Program-made: the position numbers and the translations under genes | Origin: a virus | Direction: 5' to 3' (one strand) | Length of the DNA stretch: 52,814 nt | IMG/VR virus record: IMGVR_UViG_3300025151_000048 | Coordinates: 1 to 52,814 of that record | Part shown: in pieces, positions 40,920 through 48,054 of the stretch | Position numbering within the stretch: the stretch's first letter is position 1 | How the letters are laid out: each line of letters opens with the position of its first letter | The notes under the pieces: model-generated | What the model saw: only the letters and a program-made list of their open reading frames with translations | Databases searched by the model: none | Told to the model about the DNA's origin: nothing

Positions 40920-41369
40920 TTATTCTGTTGTTTCTATTGGTTTACCACACCTACCTTTTTTCTCATCCCAGGCTCTACCTAGTTCTGAGCAAGCTGATTT
41001 TGCTTTTTCTAATTTAGCAGCTTCTTCCGCGTCTATTTTAGCATGTTCATTATCTCTACATTCTTGGTGCTTCATTCCTTCTAATCCTCCGCAAGGATCT
41101 ATTGGTTCATTTTCGTTTTGACATTTTTTTAATGCAAGACCTTTAAGACCTTGCTCAATACAACTTTTTCCTTCGCTTGCTGCTTCAGCTGCTTCAGTAG
41201 TTGCACCTATACCCATTCCAGCTTCCATTGCGCCCATTATATTTGTAAAGCCTAAACCTGCAGCAGCGCCAGCGCCATGTACCAAATTTGCGTCAGCCTG
41301 TTTTATTGGCGAAACACTATCTACCATGCCTGGGCGAATTACATTGTTATATCTTAATTTAAATGCCAT
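40920..41369 (-). CDS. Small Cys-rich protein with SPIKQ motif
   Basis: 149 residues. SPIKQ is at 20-24, followed by ADANLVHGAGAAAGLG, which closely matches the segment after SPIKQ in the 372-residue protein at 9706-10824. Six Cys (70, 83, 93, 104, 127, 141) give pairs such as C-S-E-L-G-R-A-W-D-E-K-K-G-R-C. An Ala/Glu helix lies near residues 110-125. Function unknown. Position in the late block and the shared motif suggest a virion component. Confidence 0.7.
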   Translation of the reverse strand: MAFKLRYNNVIRPGMVDSVSPIKQADANLVHGAGAAAGLGFTNIMGAMEAGMGIGATTEAAEAASEGKSCIEQGLKGLALKKCQNENEPIDPCGGLEGMKHQECRDNEHAKIDAEEAAKLEKAKSACSELGRAWDEKKGRCGKPIETTE

Positions 41370-41380
41370 AATTTAGTTTG

Positions 41381-41731
41381 TTATGCGTTACCGTACGCGC
41401 GTTGTTTTGCTGATGCTTCCCAAGGAAATCTTCCATCGCCTTCTTTTAGCCATTTACCTTTCCAAAGAATTTTACCATTACCTCTAGGATAACTATTTCC
41501 ATTCCAAATAACTTCATTGTCATTGTAACTTAGTTTACCTGTTTTCATGTCTTCTTGGTGTTTAAGCTCCTCCTTAACAGCATATGCCTGTCTAGCCGGC
41601 GAAGCGTCTTCACTTACAAATATAGTACCATCCATATTAGCTTCAGCTACAACACCTGGCTCTAATTTTTTTTCAATTACAGGATGACTGCTTCTTTGCT
41701 TAAATGGTGAATTAAGTTGTATATAAGTCAT
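41381..41731 (-). CDS. Small late protein with SPFKQ motif
   Basis: 116 residues: MTYIQLNSPFKQ with the motif at 8-12, then RSSHPVIEKKLEPGVVAEANMDGTIFVSEDASPARQAYAVKEELKHQEDMKTGKLSYND. The phrase G-V-V-A-E-A-N-x-D-G-T-I-F-V...A-V-x-E-E-x-K-H is a compact conserved fold that I have seen in short phage genes of this group, but its function is not known to me. It abuts the 154-residue gene by 1 base. Confidence 0.7.
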   Translation of the reverse strand: MTYIQLNSPFKQRSSHPVIEKKLEPGVVAEANMDGTIFVSEDASPARQAYAVKEELKHQEDMKTGKLSYNDNEVIWNGNSYPRGNGKILWKGKWLKEGDGRFPWEASAKQRAYGNA

Positions 41732-41732
41732 T

Positions 41733-42197
41733 TTATCCTTTAGCTACCTTTTTTGCAGCTTTTTTGCCAGCTCTAGCTATTTTACGCTTTGCTTTTCTTT
41801 CTGCTCTTCTTTTTAGTTTTTCAACTTTTGGATTTGGTGATGCACCAGTTTCTGGATCAGGCACACCATACCCACCAGCTTTTTCAATTTTATCTTCAAG
41901 CCACATTTCTACATCTTTACTTGCTTCAAACTCAGCTGTTTCTACAGGGTCTACACCTAGTTGTTTTACTGGGCTTCCTGTTGCATTTCCGCCACCCGAT
42001 CCATCTAGTGGAGATTTTGGTGAATTATTAAATAAGTATGATTCAGGTTTAGTTGCTATAGGCATATTTCCAGCAGGAGTAGTTACAACACCACCTTCTG
42101 CTTTAATATTTTGCTCACCCTCACCTTGGCCAATACCAGACATAGCCGACCTTACTCTCATTGTTATCGGTATATTTGCTGTTCCTTTTGTTCCCAT
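41733..42197 (-). CDS. Small late protein with SPVKQ motif
   Basis: 154 residues: MGTKGTANIPITMRVRSAMSG, a Gly/Ser/Ala low-complexity middle (NNSPKSPLDGSGGGNATGSPVKQ, motif at 75-79), then a Lys/Arg-rich C-terminal tail (KLKRRAERKAKRKIARAGKKAAKK). The basic tail suggests nucleic-acid or capsid-lining interaction. No family recognised. Probably co-expressed with its close neighbours. Confidence 0.65.
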   Translation of the reverse strand: MGTKGTANIPITMRVRSAMSGIGQGEGEQNIKAEGGVVTTPAGNMPIATKPESYLFNNSPKSPLDGSGGGNATGSPVKQLGVDPVETAEFEASKDVEMWLEDKIEKAGGYGVPDPETGASPNPKVEKLKRRAERKAKRKIARAGKKAAKKVAKG

Positions 42198-42215
42198 GTT
42201 ATTTATTGTTAATTT

Positions 42216-43034
42216 TTAATTTATAGTATGCGGTGGGTTAACACCTTTTTTGTTAAAATAGTTTTCTCTTTCTTCTTTACTCATCGAAGCCCATTTTGCT
42301 AATCCTAGCCCACCAGCTGGGAAAAGATAATTGTGCTCTCTATGAGGGCCACTATAATATGCTTTCATTGCATCTTGATCTTTAATACTAGGAATATCCC
42401 CACTACCCTTTAAACTATCTGTAACTCTGCGCATTTCAGAAAGATAGTTTTGTGTAAGTTTATAATCATAAGGGCCAGTGTGAAAAAATTCTTCTTCTGA
42501 CATTTCTTCACCCTCTATTTTTTTTTTAGTTTCACCGTCATCAGCTACTAAATACTCATCACCTCCTATAAACTTATTTTTTTTTTTAACTTGTTTAATA
42601 GGGGCAGTACCACCTGTTTGTAATTCTGGTTTTGGTTTTGTAATATTTTCAACAAAATTTTGCGCCGCATCACCAACTTTTGACATTACTGATTTAACTT
42701 TTGGATGCTTTGATACTGCAACTAAAGCGGGACCTGCTACACCGAATGCTGCTCCTTTTAGGAAAGTTGATGCTGCATTTTTCCAGCCATTAGCTTTTTC
42801 AGTAACTGGTTTAACAGTAGTAGTTTCATCTTGTTTCCAATTTCTCCTTGTATACTCATCTCTTCTTTCTTGAGTATTTAAAGGATAGTCCTTCATTTTT
42901 TTAGCCTTAACCTTAGGTTTAGACCTTATATCTTTAAATGTTTGTAGCAATGGAGACGGTACAGGAAGAGCCGTTGGGCTTTCGTCTAGTTGTTTAGTCG
43001 CAGCTACATTTTTATGTGGTTGTTGATAAGCCAT
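42216..43034 (-). CDS. Late protein with APIKQ motif
   Basis: 272 residues: MAYQQPHKNVAATKQLDESP, basic segments, a hydrophobic/glycine stretch AASTFLKGAAFGVAGPALVAV at 87-107, then GGTAPIKQVKKK (motif at 144-148), acidic VADDGETKKKIEGEEMSEEEFF, and a Tyr/Lys-rich C-terminus with KEERENYFNKKGVN. The hydrophobic segment may be a membrane or channel region. Function unknown; the motif links it to other presumed virion proteins. Confidence 0.65.
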   Translation of the reverse strand: MAYQQPHKNVAATKQLDESPTALPVPSPLLQTFKDIRSKPKVKAKKMKDYPLNTQERRDEYTRRNWKQDETTTVKPVTEKANGWKNAASTFLKGAAFGVAGPALVAVSKHPKVKSVMSKVGDAAQNFVENITKPKPELQTGGTAPIKQVKKKNKFIGGDEYLVADDGETKKKIEGEEMSEEEFFHTGPYDYKLTQNYLSEMRRVTDSLKGSGDIPSIKDQDAMKAYYSGPHREHNYLFPAGGLGLAKWASMSKEERENYFNKKGVNPPHTIN

Positions 43035-43053
43035 GATTAATTAGTTTTATTTG

Positions 43054-43419
43054 TTATCCTTTAGTCCAGTAAGCATACTCAAGCACAGCTGTACCAGCAG
43101 CTGATTTAGCTCTAACCCCTTGAGCTGCTTTTATTGGGAAAAAGCATATTTCGGTAGGGCTTAAATCTGAAAACGCCTGCGTTCCATTTATTGTCTCTAA
43201 AACAACTGTCTGAGTTGAATCAGTGTTTTTAGCATAAAAATACACTATATCAGTTGATGACGTAGGAACTAAGTTTGTTGCAGCTGTTGTTAAAACAGCA
43301 TTTGATATACCAACAGAAGGATTAGTAGTTGTCAAAGTATCAGTTACAGATAAACCTAAAGTTTCGTTTGCTGAAACAGTTGTACTATCTAATGTTAATT
43401 TTGCAGTTATTGTTGCCAT
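43054..43419 (-). CDS. Small beta-rich decoration-type protein
   Basis: 121 residues of Thr/Ser/Val-rich beta sequence: MATITAKLTLDSTTVSANETLGLSVTDTLTTTN, DIVYFYAKNTDSTQTVVLETING, ICFFPIKAAQGVRAKSAAGTAVLEYAYWTKG. Proteins of this shape (short, all-beta, ending YAYWTxG) are frequent capsid decoration or minor fibre parts in marine phages. No specific assignment is possible. It precedes the SPIKQ-motif genes in the same transcript. Confidence 0.6.
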   Translation of the reverse strand: MATITAKLTLDSTTVSANETLGLSVTDTLTTTNPSVGISNAVLTTAATNLVPTSSTDIVYFYAKNTDSTQTVVLETINGTQAFSDLSPTEICFFPIKAAQGVRAKSAAGTAVLEYAYWTKG

Positions 43420-43438
43420 TTGTTTGTTTGTTTATTAT

Positions 43439-43879
43439 TTATCTATCTTTATCTTTAATCATATCATCTATAGCTTTATTATAAACTTTGTCTGTATATG
43501 ATTTATTATTATAAAATGTGTTTCGCTCGCTAGTAGGCAAATCTTCCTCAGCAAGTAATATTTTGTATATCCTAGTGATTAATTGTTTACACCGGAAGGA
43601 TGTTTTGTAAACAGTATATTTAATTGAAGTTCTATTGCGGTGGCGCCATACATCTATCCAACCTTCTCTACGAAGCCTTTCCCATCGGTTTTTATCCCAT
43701 GAATATGTATATACGCCATCTATAAAATCATTACGCGTAAAATGGGTTTTACAATCTAAATAGATAAGTAATTCCAAATCCGCGTCTTTTAGGCCATAAG
43801 TTTTACAGGCCCATTTTCTAACGAGCCTATAATACTTAAGTAATTTTATATCTTTTATATCTTGTGCAGAGAGCTTCAT
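43439..43879 (-). CDS. Winged-helix DNA-binding-like protein
   Basis: 146 residues. KYYRLVRKWACKTYGLKDADLELLIYLDCKTHFTRNDF is followed by YSWDKNRWERLRREGWIDVWRHRN. The first helices, then F-T-R-N-D-F and a W-x-x-L-x-x-x-G-W-I wing, resemble MarR/winged-helix regulators. Its start overlaps the GroES stop by 4 bases (ATGA), so it is translated with the chaperonins. It could regulate late transcription; a structural role cannot be excluded. No metal or ligand motif is visible. Confidence 0.65.
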   Translation of the reverse strand: MKLSAQDIKDIKLLKYYRLVRKWACKTYGLKDADLELLIYLDCKTHFTRNDFIDGVYTYSWDKNRWERLRREGWIDVWRHRNRTSIKYTVYKTSFRCKQLITRIYKILLAEEDLPTSERNTFYNNKSYTDKVYNKAIDDMIKDKDR

Positions 43880-44133
43880 TCTACCAATACTACATCTCCT
43901 AAATTTATAACTGTGTATAATTTATCTTTATAGGAAATACCATGACCAGCATGTTTGTCGTAAAAGATAATATCGTCTTTACTAACTCCCAGTACTTTGT
44001 CACCCACGCTAATAACTTTAGCTTTTTTGTACCTAACCTCAGTATCTTTAGCTTCTGCTATAACGAGGCCGCCAACTTCTCTTGGCTCCTCTTTTATCTT
44101 TTCTATTATTATATAGTAGTTTATTGCCTTCAT
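43876..44133 (-). CDS. groES: GroES-like co-chaperonin
   Basis: 85 residues from the ATG at 44133, which overlaps the groEL stop as ATGA. An upstream in-frame ATG at 44160 adds nine unlikely residues. It contains EKIKEEPREVGGLVIAEAK (mobile-loop region), KVISVGDKVLGVSKDD and IIFYDKHAGHGISYKDKLYTVINLGDVVLVE, the GroES barrel pattern. It would cap the phage GroEL ring. Encoding both partners, in the order groEL-groES and translationally coupled, suggests the phage needs a chaperonin tailored to its own virion proteins. Confidence 0.85.
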   Translation of the reverse strand: MKAINYYIIIEKIKEEPREVGGLVIAEAKDTEVRYKKAKVISVGDKVLGVSKDDIIFYDKHAGHGISYKDKLYTVINLGDVVLVE

Positions 44134-45695
44134 TCTTCTCTTACATTTGAAATTACACAATCTGCAGAGATAATTGTTTTTGCAACAGATACCGCATTTT
44201 TCAATGCTGACTTGGTAACTAATAGCGGATCGATAATACCTGCTTTAATCATATTCTTAGTACAACCACAAGTTACATCAATTCCTGTTCCCTCTTCATA
44301 AGTATGTTTTGCTCTTTCAGCCATATTAGCATTTTCTAATACTTTTATAAATGGGGCTTGAATTGCATTTATTAATATAGTCTCTCCTCCTCCTTTATGG
44401 AATTCTATCCTTTCAGCAGCATTTAATAGTGCAACACCACCGCCTGGGACTATACCTTCTTCAATTGCAGCTTTTGTCGCATATAAAGCATCTTCTACTC
44501 TATCTTTTTTCTCTTTTAACTCAACTTTTGAGTATGCACCTACTTTTATAATACCAACTAAGCCAGAAAGCATAGCCAATCTTTTTTGATGTAGGCCTTT
44601 CCAAAATTTATCTTTGGTTTCCTTGATCTTTTTTTCTACTACTTTGATCCTTTCTTCAAAAAGCTTAGGATCTTTGTCTACAGTAAGCACAGTAGATTTT
44701 TTATCTGTTACAGATTTTTTAGCTCTACCTAAAACATCAGGGCTAATCATGTCCATATCGTCGCCAAGTTCCTCATCGATAATTTTTGCACCCGTTAATA
44801 GTGATAAATCTTCTAAAGTATCTCTTTTTGATGGGCCAAATCCTGGAACATCTATAACATTTACCTTAATATTGCCTTTTACCTTGTTCATTAGCAAAGT
44901 TGCAAAAGGTTGTTGCTCTAATTCTGCAATTATAAGCAGTGATTCTTTAGATTTTACTATAAATTCCAAAATACTTTGTATTTTACGTACATTTTGGATG
45001 GGAGAATTTACAATTAATATATATGGATTGTCTAAAATTGCTTTATGCTTGTCTTTATCAGTAATTAAATGGGGAGATTTTAATTTACAGTCAGAAAGCT
45101 CAACACCATCTACAATTTCGATGTGATCTTGCTCAGTTTCTGAGGTTTCCATTAAAACTACGCCATTTTTACCTACTTTTCCGTAAGCTTCTGCAATTAA
45201 ATCGCCCAATTTTTCGTCATTATTACAAGAAATTCTTGCAACATGCTTAATCATCTTCTCATCTGCGGGTTTTTTAATTTTTTCTAGGTATTCTAGTACC
45301 TTTTCTAAAGAAAAATCTATGCCTTTTTTGATATGTCTAATATCTTCGAAGCCATCATACTCTTCATATTCTTTTAAAATGGAGTGAGCAAGGATAGTAG
45401 CCGTAGTGGTACCATCCCCTGCTTCTTCCACTGTATTACTAGCAGCTTCTTTTATTAAAGTAGCTCCTATATGTTCGACCGGGTCTCTTAAGACTACGCT
45501 TTCCGCAACGGTTACTCCGTCTTTTGTAATTACCGGCCGACCCATGGTGTCTTCATAAACAACACATCTTCCCGATGCTCCTAATGTTGAGCCAACTGCT
45601 TTGGCTAACTTAGTAACACCGTTCATGATTTTTTTCCTAGCCTTTTTATTAAAGCTAAGATCTTTAACTATATTGTTAGGGTTATTATAATTCAT
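44130..45695 (-). CDS. groEL: GroEL-like chaperonin
   Basis: 521 residues, close to bacterial GroEL (about 545). ATP-site motifs are T-K-D-G-V-T-V-A at 57-64, G-D-G-T-T-T-A-T at 93-100 and, near the C-terminus, V-E-D-A-L-Y-A-T-K-A-A-I-E-E-G-I-V-P-G-G-G. The apical domain is diverged (FGPSKRDTLEDLSLLTGA is recognisable). The Gly-Gly-Met tail of cellular GroEL is missing; the protein ends VISNVREE. It is therefore a phage chaperonin, not a transferred recent host copy. It probably folds capsid or fibre proteins with the phage or host GroES. Confidence 0.95.
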   Translation of the reverse strand: MNYNNPNNIVKDLSFNKKARKKIMNGVTKLAKAVGSTLGASGRCVVYEDTMGRPVITKDGVTVAESVVLRDPVEHIGATLIKEAASNTVEEAGDGTTTATILAHSILKEYEEYDGFEDIRHIKKGIDFSLEKVLEYLEKIKKPADEKMIKHVARISCNNDEKLGDLIAEAYGKVGKNGVVLMETSETEQDHIEIVDGVELSDCKLKSPHLITDKDKHKAILDNPYILIVNSPIQNVRKIQSILEFIVKSKESLLIIAELEQQPFATLLMNKVKGNIKVNVIDVPGFGPSKRDTLEDLSLLTGAKIIDEELGDDMDMISPDVLGRAKKSVTDKKSTVLTVDKDPKLFEERIKVVEKKIKETKDKFWKGLHQKRLAMLSGLVGIIKVGAYSKVELKEKKDRVEDALYATKAAIEEGIVPGGGVALLNAAERIEFHKGGGETILINAIQAPFIKVLENANMAERAKHTYEEGTGIDVTCGCTKNMIKAGIIDPLLVTKSALKNAVSVAKTIISADCVISNVREE

Positions 45696-45722
45696 TATAT
45701 TAAATTGTATTTATGTGGTTTA

Positions 45723-46010
45723 TTAAAATGTTTTTACTACTGTAGGCCCTTTTAAATAATCTAATTTCCTTTTGTAGTGTTCTACTGATCCATCAATAGC
45801 GGCTTCTGCGCCTTCTACTGTTTCTCTACGTGTAACATCGTGCCATAAATCTTCTTTTTCTAGATCTTTGTACTCTGTTTGGTAAAATCCATTTGGTAAT
45901 TGGGTTATTCTCCAGTTTTTCTTTTCTGAAATATGTTTCCAACCATTAATGGTTTCATCGGATACTTGTGGTTGACTAGTCCACGTTCTAGTCGAATAAA
46001 ATAGTGTCAT
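45723..46010 (-). CDS. Small late protein, unknown
   Basis: 95 residues: MTLFYSTRTWTSQPQVSDETINGWKHI, WRITQLPNGFYQTEYKDLEKEDLWHDVTRRETVEGAEAAIDGSVEHYKRKLDYLKGPTVVKTF. The first half looks beta, the second helical, and the phrase W-R-I-x-x-L-P-x-G-F-Y is the most distinctive. Not recognised. It stands between the hairpin at 46047 and groEL and is probably the first gene after that terminator. Confidence 0.6.
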   Translation of the reverse strand: MTLFYSTRTWTSQPQVSDETINGWKHISEKKNWRITQLPNGFYQTEYKDLEKEDLWHDVTRRETVEGAEAAIDGSVEHYKRKLDYLKGPTVVKTF

Positions 46011-46046
46011 TGGTTTTGGTTTTAATGATTAATAAAAAATAGATAT

Positions 46047-46068
46047 AAGGCGCCAATTAAGACGCCCT
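46047..46068 (-). terminator. Candidate intrinsic terminator
   Basis: On the leftward strand AGGGCG pairs with CGCCTT (6 bp, one G-U) around a 10-base loop, and TATTTTTTATT lies 7 bases downstream. It would end transcripts after the 101-residue gene. The loop CGTCTTAATTGGCG is nearly the same as in the hairpin at 21699-21719. Confidence 0.6.
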
Positions 46069-46089
46069 AATCTAAAAAGGTTTTGTAAC

Positions 46090-46395
46090 TTACGATACAA
46101 CTACTGCTGAAGGATCTATTGAGTCAGTATCAATATCTACTGCTACTAACTTTAGTTCTGAATCAGCCATTAGCGTATTATAAGCGGTTTGAAAAGCTTC
46201 GATAGCTTTCCAGTCTGCTACTCCAGCAACTGTAATACTTACTAGTCTACCACCACTGTTACTACATGTAACTGTAGTTGCATTATGCAAAGACTGCCCA
46301 AAATTAGTTGTACTATCTACTGATAAATAGTGCGTATAAGATTGACCACTTGCTAAAACTGTAAAGGATAATTGCTTTTTTCCGTAATTTGCCAT
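46090..46395 (-). CDS. Small Ser/Thr-rich structural-type protein
   Basis: 101 residues: MANYGKKQLSFTVLASGQSYTHYLSVDSTTNFGQSL, then VTCSNSGGRLVSITVAGVADWKAIEAFQTAYNTLMADSELKLVAVDID. It is an alternating beta/helix protein without motifs I recognise. A minor virion protein is the simplest guess from composition and from being the second gene of the leftward transcript. The A-rich leader and the short gap to the 76-residue gene suggest a common promoter. Confidence 0.6.
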   Translation of the reverse strand: MANYGKKQLSFTVLASGQSYTHYLSVDSTTNFGQSLHNATTVTCSNSGGRLVSITVAGVADWKAIEAFQTAYNTLMADSELKLVAVDIDTDSIDPSAVVVS

Positions 46396-46455
46396 GATTA
46401 ATTGTTTTATGTATTATGTATTTGTTTTTGGGTATATCGAATAAGGTATTTGGTG

Positions 46456-46686
46456 TCAGTAACCATAAGAGCTACTAGTATTTTCGTTTTTGGTACCACC
46501 TTCGCCACCACCCCTATTTTTCGATGCTGGTATACACTTTCGTGTGCGATGGTCATAGTCATATCCTTTGCGGCAGTTTTGCTTCTGTGCATCTCTTTTC
46601 TTTCTCTTACCCCATTCGCTCATGGCATAGGCTTTGTCGCGTGCGTCCTTAGCTCTACGTGCTGCCGGAGATAATTTCTGTCCCAT
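46456..46686 (-). CDS. Small basic late protein
   Basis: 76 residues: MGQKLSPAARRAKDARDKAYAMSEWGKRKKRDAQKQNCRKG, then YDYDHRTRKCIPASKNRGGGEGGTKNENTSSSYGY. The pattern L-S-P-A-A-R-R-A-K-x-A-R-D-K-A-Y-A-M plus Y-D-Y-D-H-x-T-x-K is one I recognise from small genes of marine flavobacterial phages. Function unknown; the charge suggests nucleic-acid contact. It is the first gene of the leftward block, starting at the divergent region. Confidence 0.75.
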   Translation of the reverse strand: MGQKLSPAARRAKDARDKAYAMSEWGKRKKRDAQKQNCRKGYDYDHRTRKCIPASKNRGGGEGGTKNENTSSSYGY

Positions 46687-47153
46687 ATCTATTAATATTA
46701 CATAAGTTTGTAGAAAGTTAAGAAAGTGACGCTAGCCTTATATTATATATATACTTATCCTATATATTATACGAAGTATAATATTATAAGGGCGTAAGGT
46801 GACACTAGGGTATTACTTATATACATTATATACCTAACGTCACATATATTGGGAGTTTGGGTTACTCTTCTCTATATACCCTATCCCCTTCAACACAAAG
46901 TCATTTCTTTTAACCCACCCCCCTTATCTTTATTTCTTTCCGTCCTCAACCTCAGTCGTTTCCGTGTATAGCATTATTACCTTGTCAACCTAGTTGTCTC
47001 TGTCTTCATCCTCGTCTTACACGGTTTATCCAGACATTCGACACTTTGTCATGACACAACGTCACACGATGTATAGCATTTCTACATTCACTAACTACAT
47101 TTCATTTGCGAATAGTAATTGATAATAATAATGTAACAAATAAATAATAAAGT
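46687..47153. promoter_or_regulatory. Divergent intergenic control region
   Basis: 467 bases without a gene between the leftward and rightward blocks, hence the promoters for both. Three 10-base sites match GTGACRYTAG: GTGACGCTAG (46726-46735), GTGACACTAG (46799-46808) and, inverted, CTAACGTCAC (46834-46843). A fourth partial inverted site, AACGTCAC, lies at 47058-47065 next to a perfect palindrome TGTCATGACA (47047-47056). A 9-bp inverted repeat with a GAA loop is at 46764-46784 and TGTATAGCATT is repeated at 46965 and 47070. The middle (about 46860-46960) is strongly pyrimidine-rich on the plus strand. A regulator-binding and possibly origin region is inferred. Confidence 0.6.
47107..47127 (+). 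promoter_or_regulatory. TGCGAA-N8-GATAATA motif, copy 1
   Basis: TGCGAA then 8 bases then GATAATA, 26 bases before the start at 47154. It is one of five copies with identical spacing on the plus strand and probably marks the promoter of the first early gene. Confidence 0.65.
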
Positions 47154-47405
47154 ATGATATTAGTAAATGTAAGTAAGAGAGGTACATTAAAATTCCAACT
47201 AAAAGATGGTAGACATGTATTGAGTTATAATTCTGGATATGTCAGAATGGATAGTGGTAGAAGTGATAGACTTTACCAACTAAATAAAGTAAGAAGAATT
47301 GAATTTCCAAATAGTACTTTTTATACATATGAAAGAGTTTTAATTCCTTGTCCTAAACAAAGATATAAATACCTATTAAACTTTGAAATGAGAAATTGTA
47401 AATAA
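47154..47405 (+). CDS. Small early protein, unknown
   Basis: 83 residues: MILVNVSKRGTLKFQLKDGRHVLSYNSGYVRMDSGRSDRLYQL, basic and beta-rich (NKVRRIEFPNSTFYTYERVLIPCPKQRYK). No domain is recognised. It is the first gene of the rightward block, 26 bases after the first bipartite motif copy. Early, perhaps host-takeover, role inferred from position. Confidence 0.7.
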   Translation: MILVNVSKRGTLKFQLKDGRHVLSYNSGYVRMDSGRSDRLYQLNKVRRIEFPNSTFYTYERVLIPCPKQRYKYLLNFEMRNCK

Positions 47406-47414
47406 TTTACATTT

Positions 47415-47467
47415 GTAAACATTGAGAGTTAGAGGTATACATATGTAAACAAATTAGTAAGTAAACA
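47415..47467. repeat. GTAAACA direct repeats
   Basis: GTAAACA occurs at 47415-47421, 47445-47451 and 47461-47467 in the gap between two early genes (spacing 30 and 16). The copies have AT-rich flanks (ATTTGTAAACA, ATATGTAAACA, AAGTAAACA). They may be binding sites for a regulator; function is not shown. Confidence 0.5.
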
Positions 47468-47491
47468 AAATTACTACTTTTACAAACCAAA

Positions 47492-47512
47492 TGCGAACTA
47501 AATAAGATAATA
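47492..47512 (+). promoter_or_regulatory. TGCGAA-N8-GATAATA motif, copy 2
   Basis: TGCGAA (47492-47497), 8 bases, then GATAATA (47506-47512), preceded by ACAAACCAAA. The start at 47543 is 30 bases downstream. Confidence 0.65.
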
Positions 47513-47542
47513 ATAATAAATAAGTAAATTAAATCTAAAGTT

Positions 47543-47848
47543 ATGAAAACTAAACAATTAAGTAAGACAATTGCTAAACTGTCTCAAAAAGAATTAGCAG
47601 AAATTTTCCCGCCAATTACAAGAAAAAACTTTGTTGTAAGAAAATCTTGGCTAGGTAGAAACCAGATTATAACATTTGTTAACAATAAAAACGTTAAAAT
47701 CACTTATAATCATGATGAAGTTTTAAAGGTAATGTTGCCAAAACTAAACATAATGCCTTGCTGGATTAAGCGTGGTTATTGGAGTCAATCAACTGACATG
47801 CCAACTAATGTTAGAGATATTGTACTTGACAGAGTAGAATTATCTTAA
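47543..47848 (+). CDS. Small early protein, unknown
   Basis: 101 residues: MKTKQLSKTIAKLSQKELAEIFPPITRKNFVVRKSWLGRNQIITFVNNK, then VKITYNHDEVLKVMLPKLNIMPCWIKRGYWSQSTDMPTNVRDIVLDRVELS. Helical N-terminus and a beta C-terminal half with Trp residues. No recognised family. It is followed within 10 bases by the first tRNA-like RNA, so the two may share a transcript. Confidence 0.7.
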   Translation: MKTKQLSKTIAKLSQKELAEIFPPITRKNFVVRKSWLGRNQIITFVNNKNVKITYNHDEVLKVMLPKLNIMPCWIKRGYWSQSTDMPTNVRDIVLDRVELS

Positions 47849-47854
47849 AACAAC

Positions 47855-47900
47855 TGATATGACGGTCTTTAGGTGAGTTCGATTCTCACCATATCAACTA
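47855..47900 (+). ncRNA. Minimal tRNA-like RNA without D- and anticodon arms
   Basis: A 7-bp perfect acceptor stem (TGATATG 47855-47861 with CATATCA 47890-47896) encloses an 11-base linker and a perfect 5-bp T-arm (GTGAG-TTCGATT-CTCAC, 47873-47889). A discriminator A and CTA follow. There is no room for D- or anticodon arms. TTCGATT is a standard T-loop. It could be a decayed tRNA, but perfect pairing argues for selection. Confidence 0.65.
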
Positions 47901-47919
47901 ACAATTAAAATTAAATAAA

Positions 47920-48054
47920 ATGAAAAGAAAATTTCAACACTATGTGATTACTACATTTTTAGTGTCACTGGCAACACTGGCTTTATCAGGAATTATAATG
48001 ATTTCTTATCACCTAATGTTTAACAACCCAACAATAACTTTTGGAGGATGGTAA
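47920..48054 (+). CDS. Small membrane protein
   Basis: A 44-codon gene: MKRKFQHYVITTFLVSLATL, then ALSGIIMISYHLMFNNPTITFGGW. One hydrophobic segment (about 9-30) follows a basic start, so a single-pass inner-membrane protein is likely. Upstream is TTAAATAAAATG, an A-rich leader. It overlaps the next gene by 7 bases. Function unknown; small early membrane proteins of phages sometimes act in superinfection exclusion. Confidence 0.7.
   Translation: MKRKFQHYVITTFLVSLATLALSGIIMISYHLMFNNPTITFGGW

Noticed and set aside
46764-46784. lox-like site, because TATACGAAGTATA resembles a loxP arm
   Set aside because: It is a simple 9-bp inverted repeat with a 3-base loop. The two 13-bp arms around an 8-bp spacer are missing and no recombinase gene is visible.
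46860-46960. Pyrimidine-rich stretch read as a coding frame
   Set aside because: No frame with a start and convincing protein composition crosses it, and it is flanked by operator-like sites.
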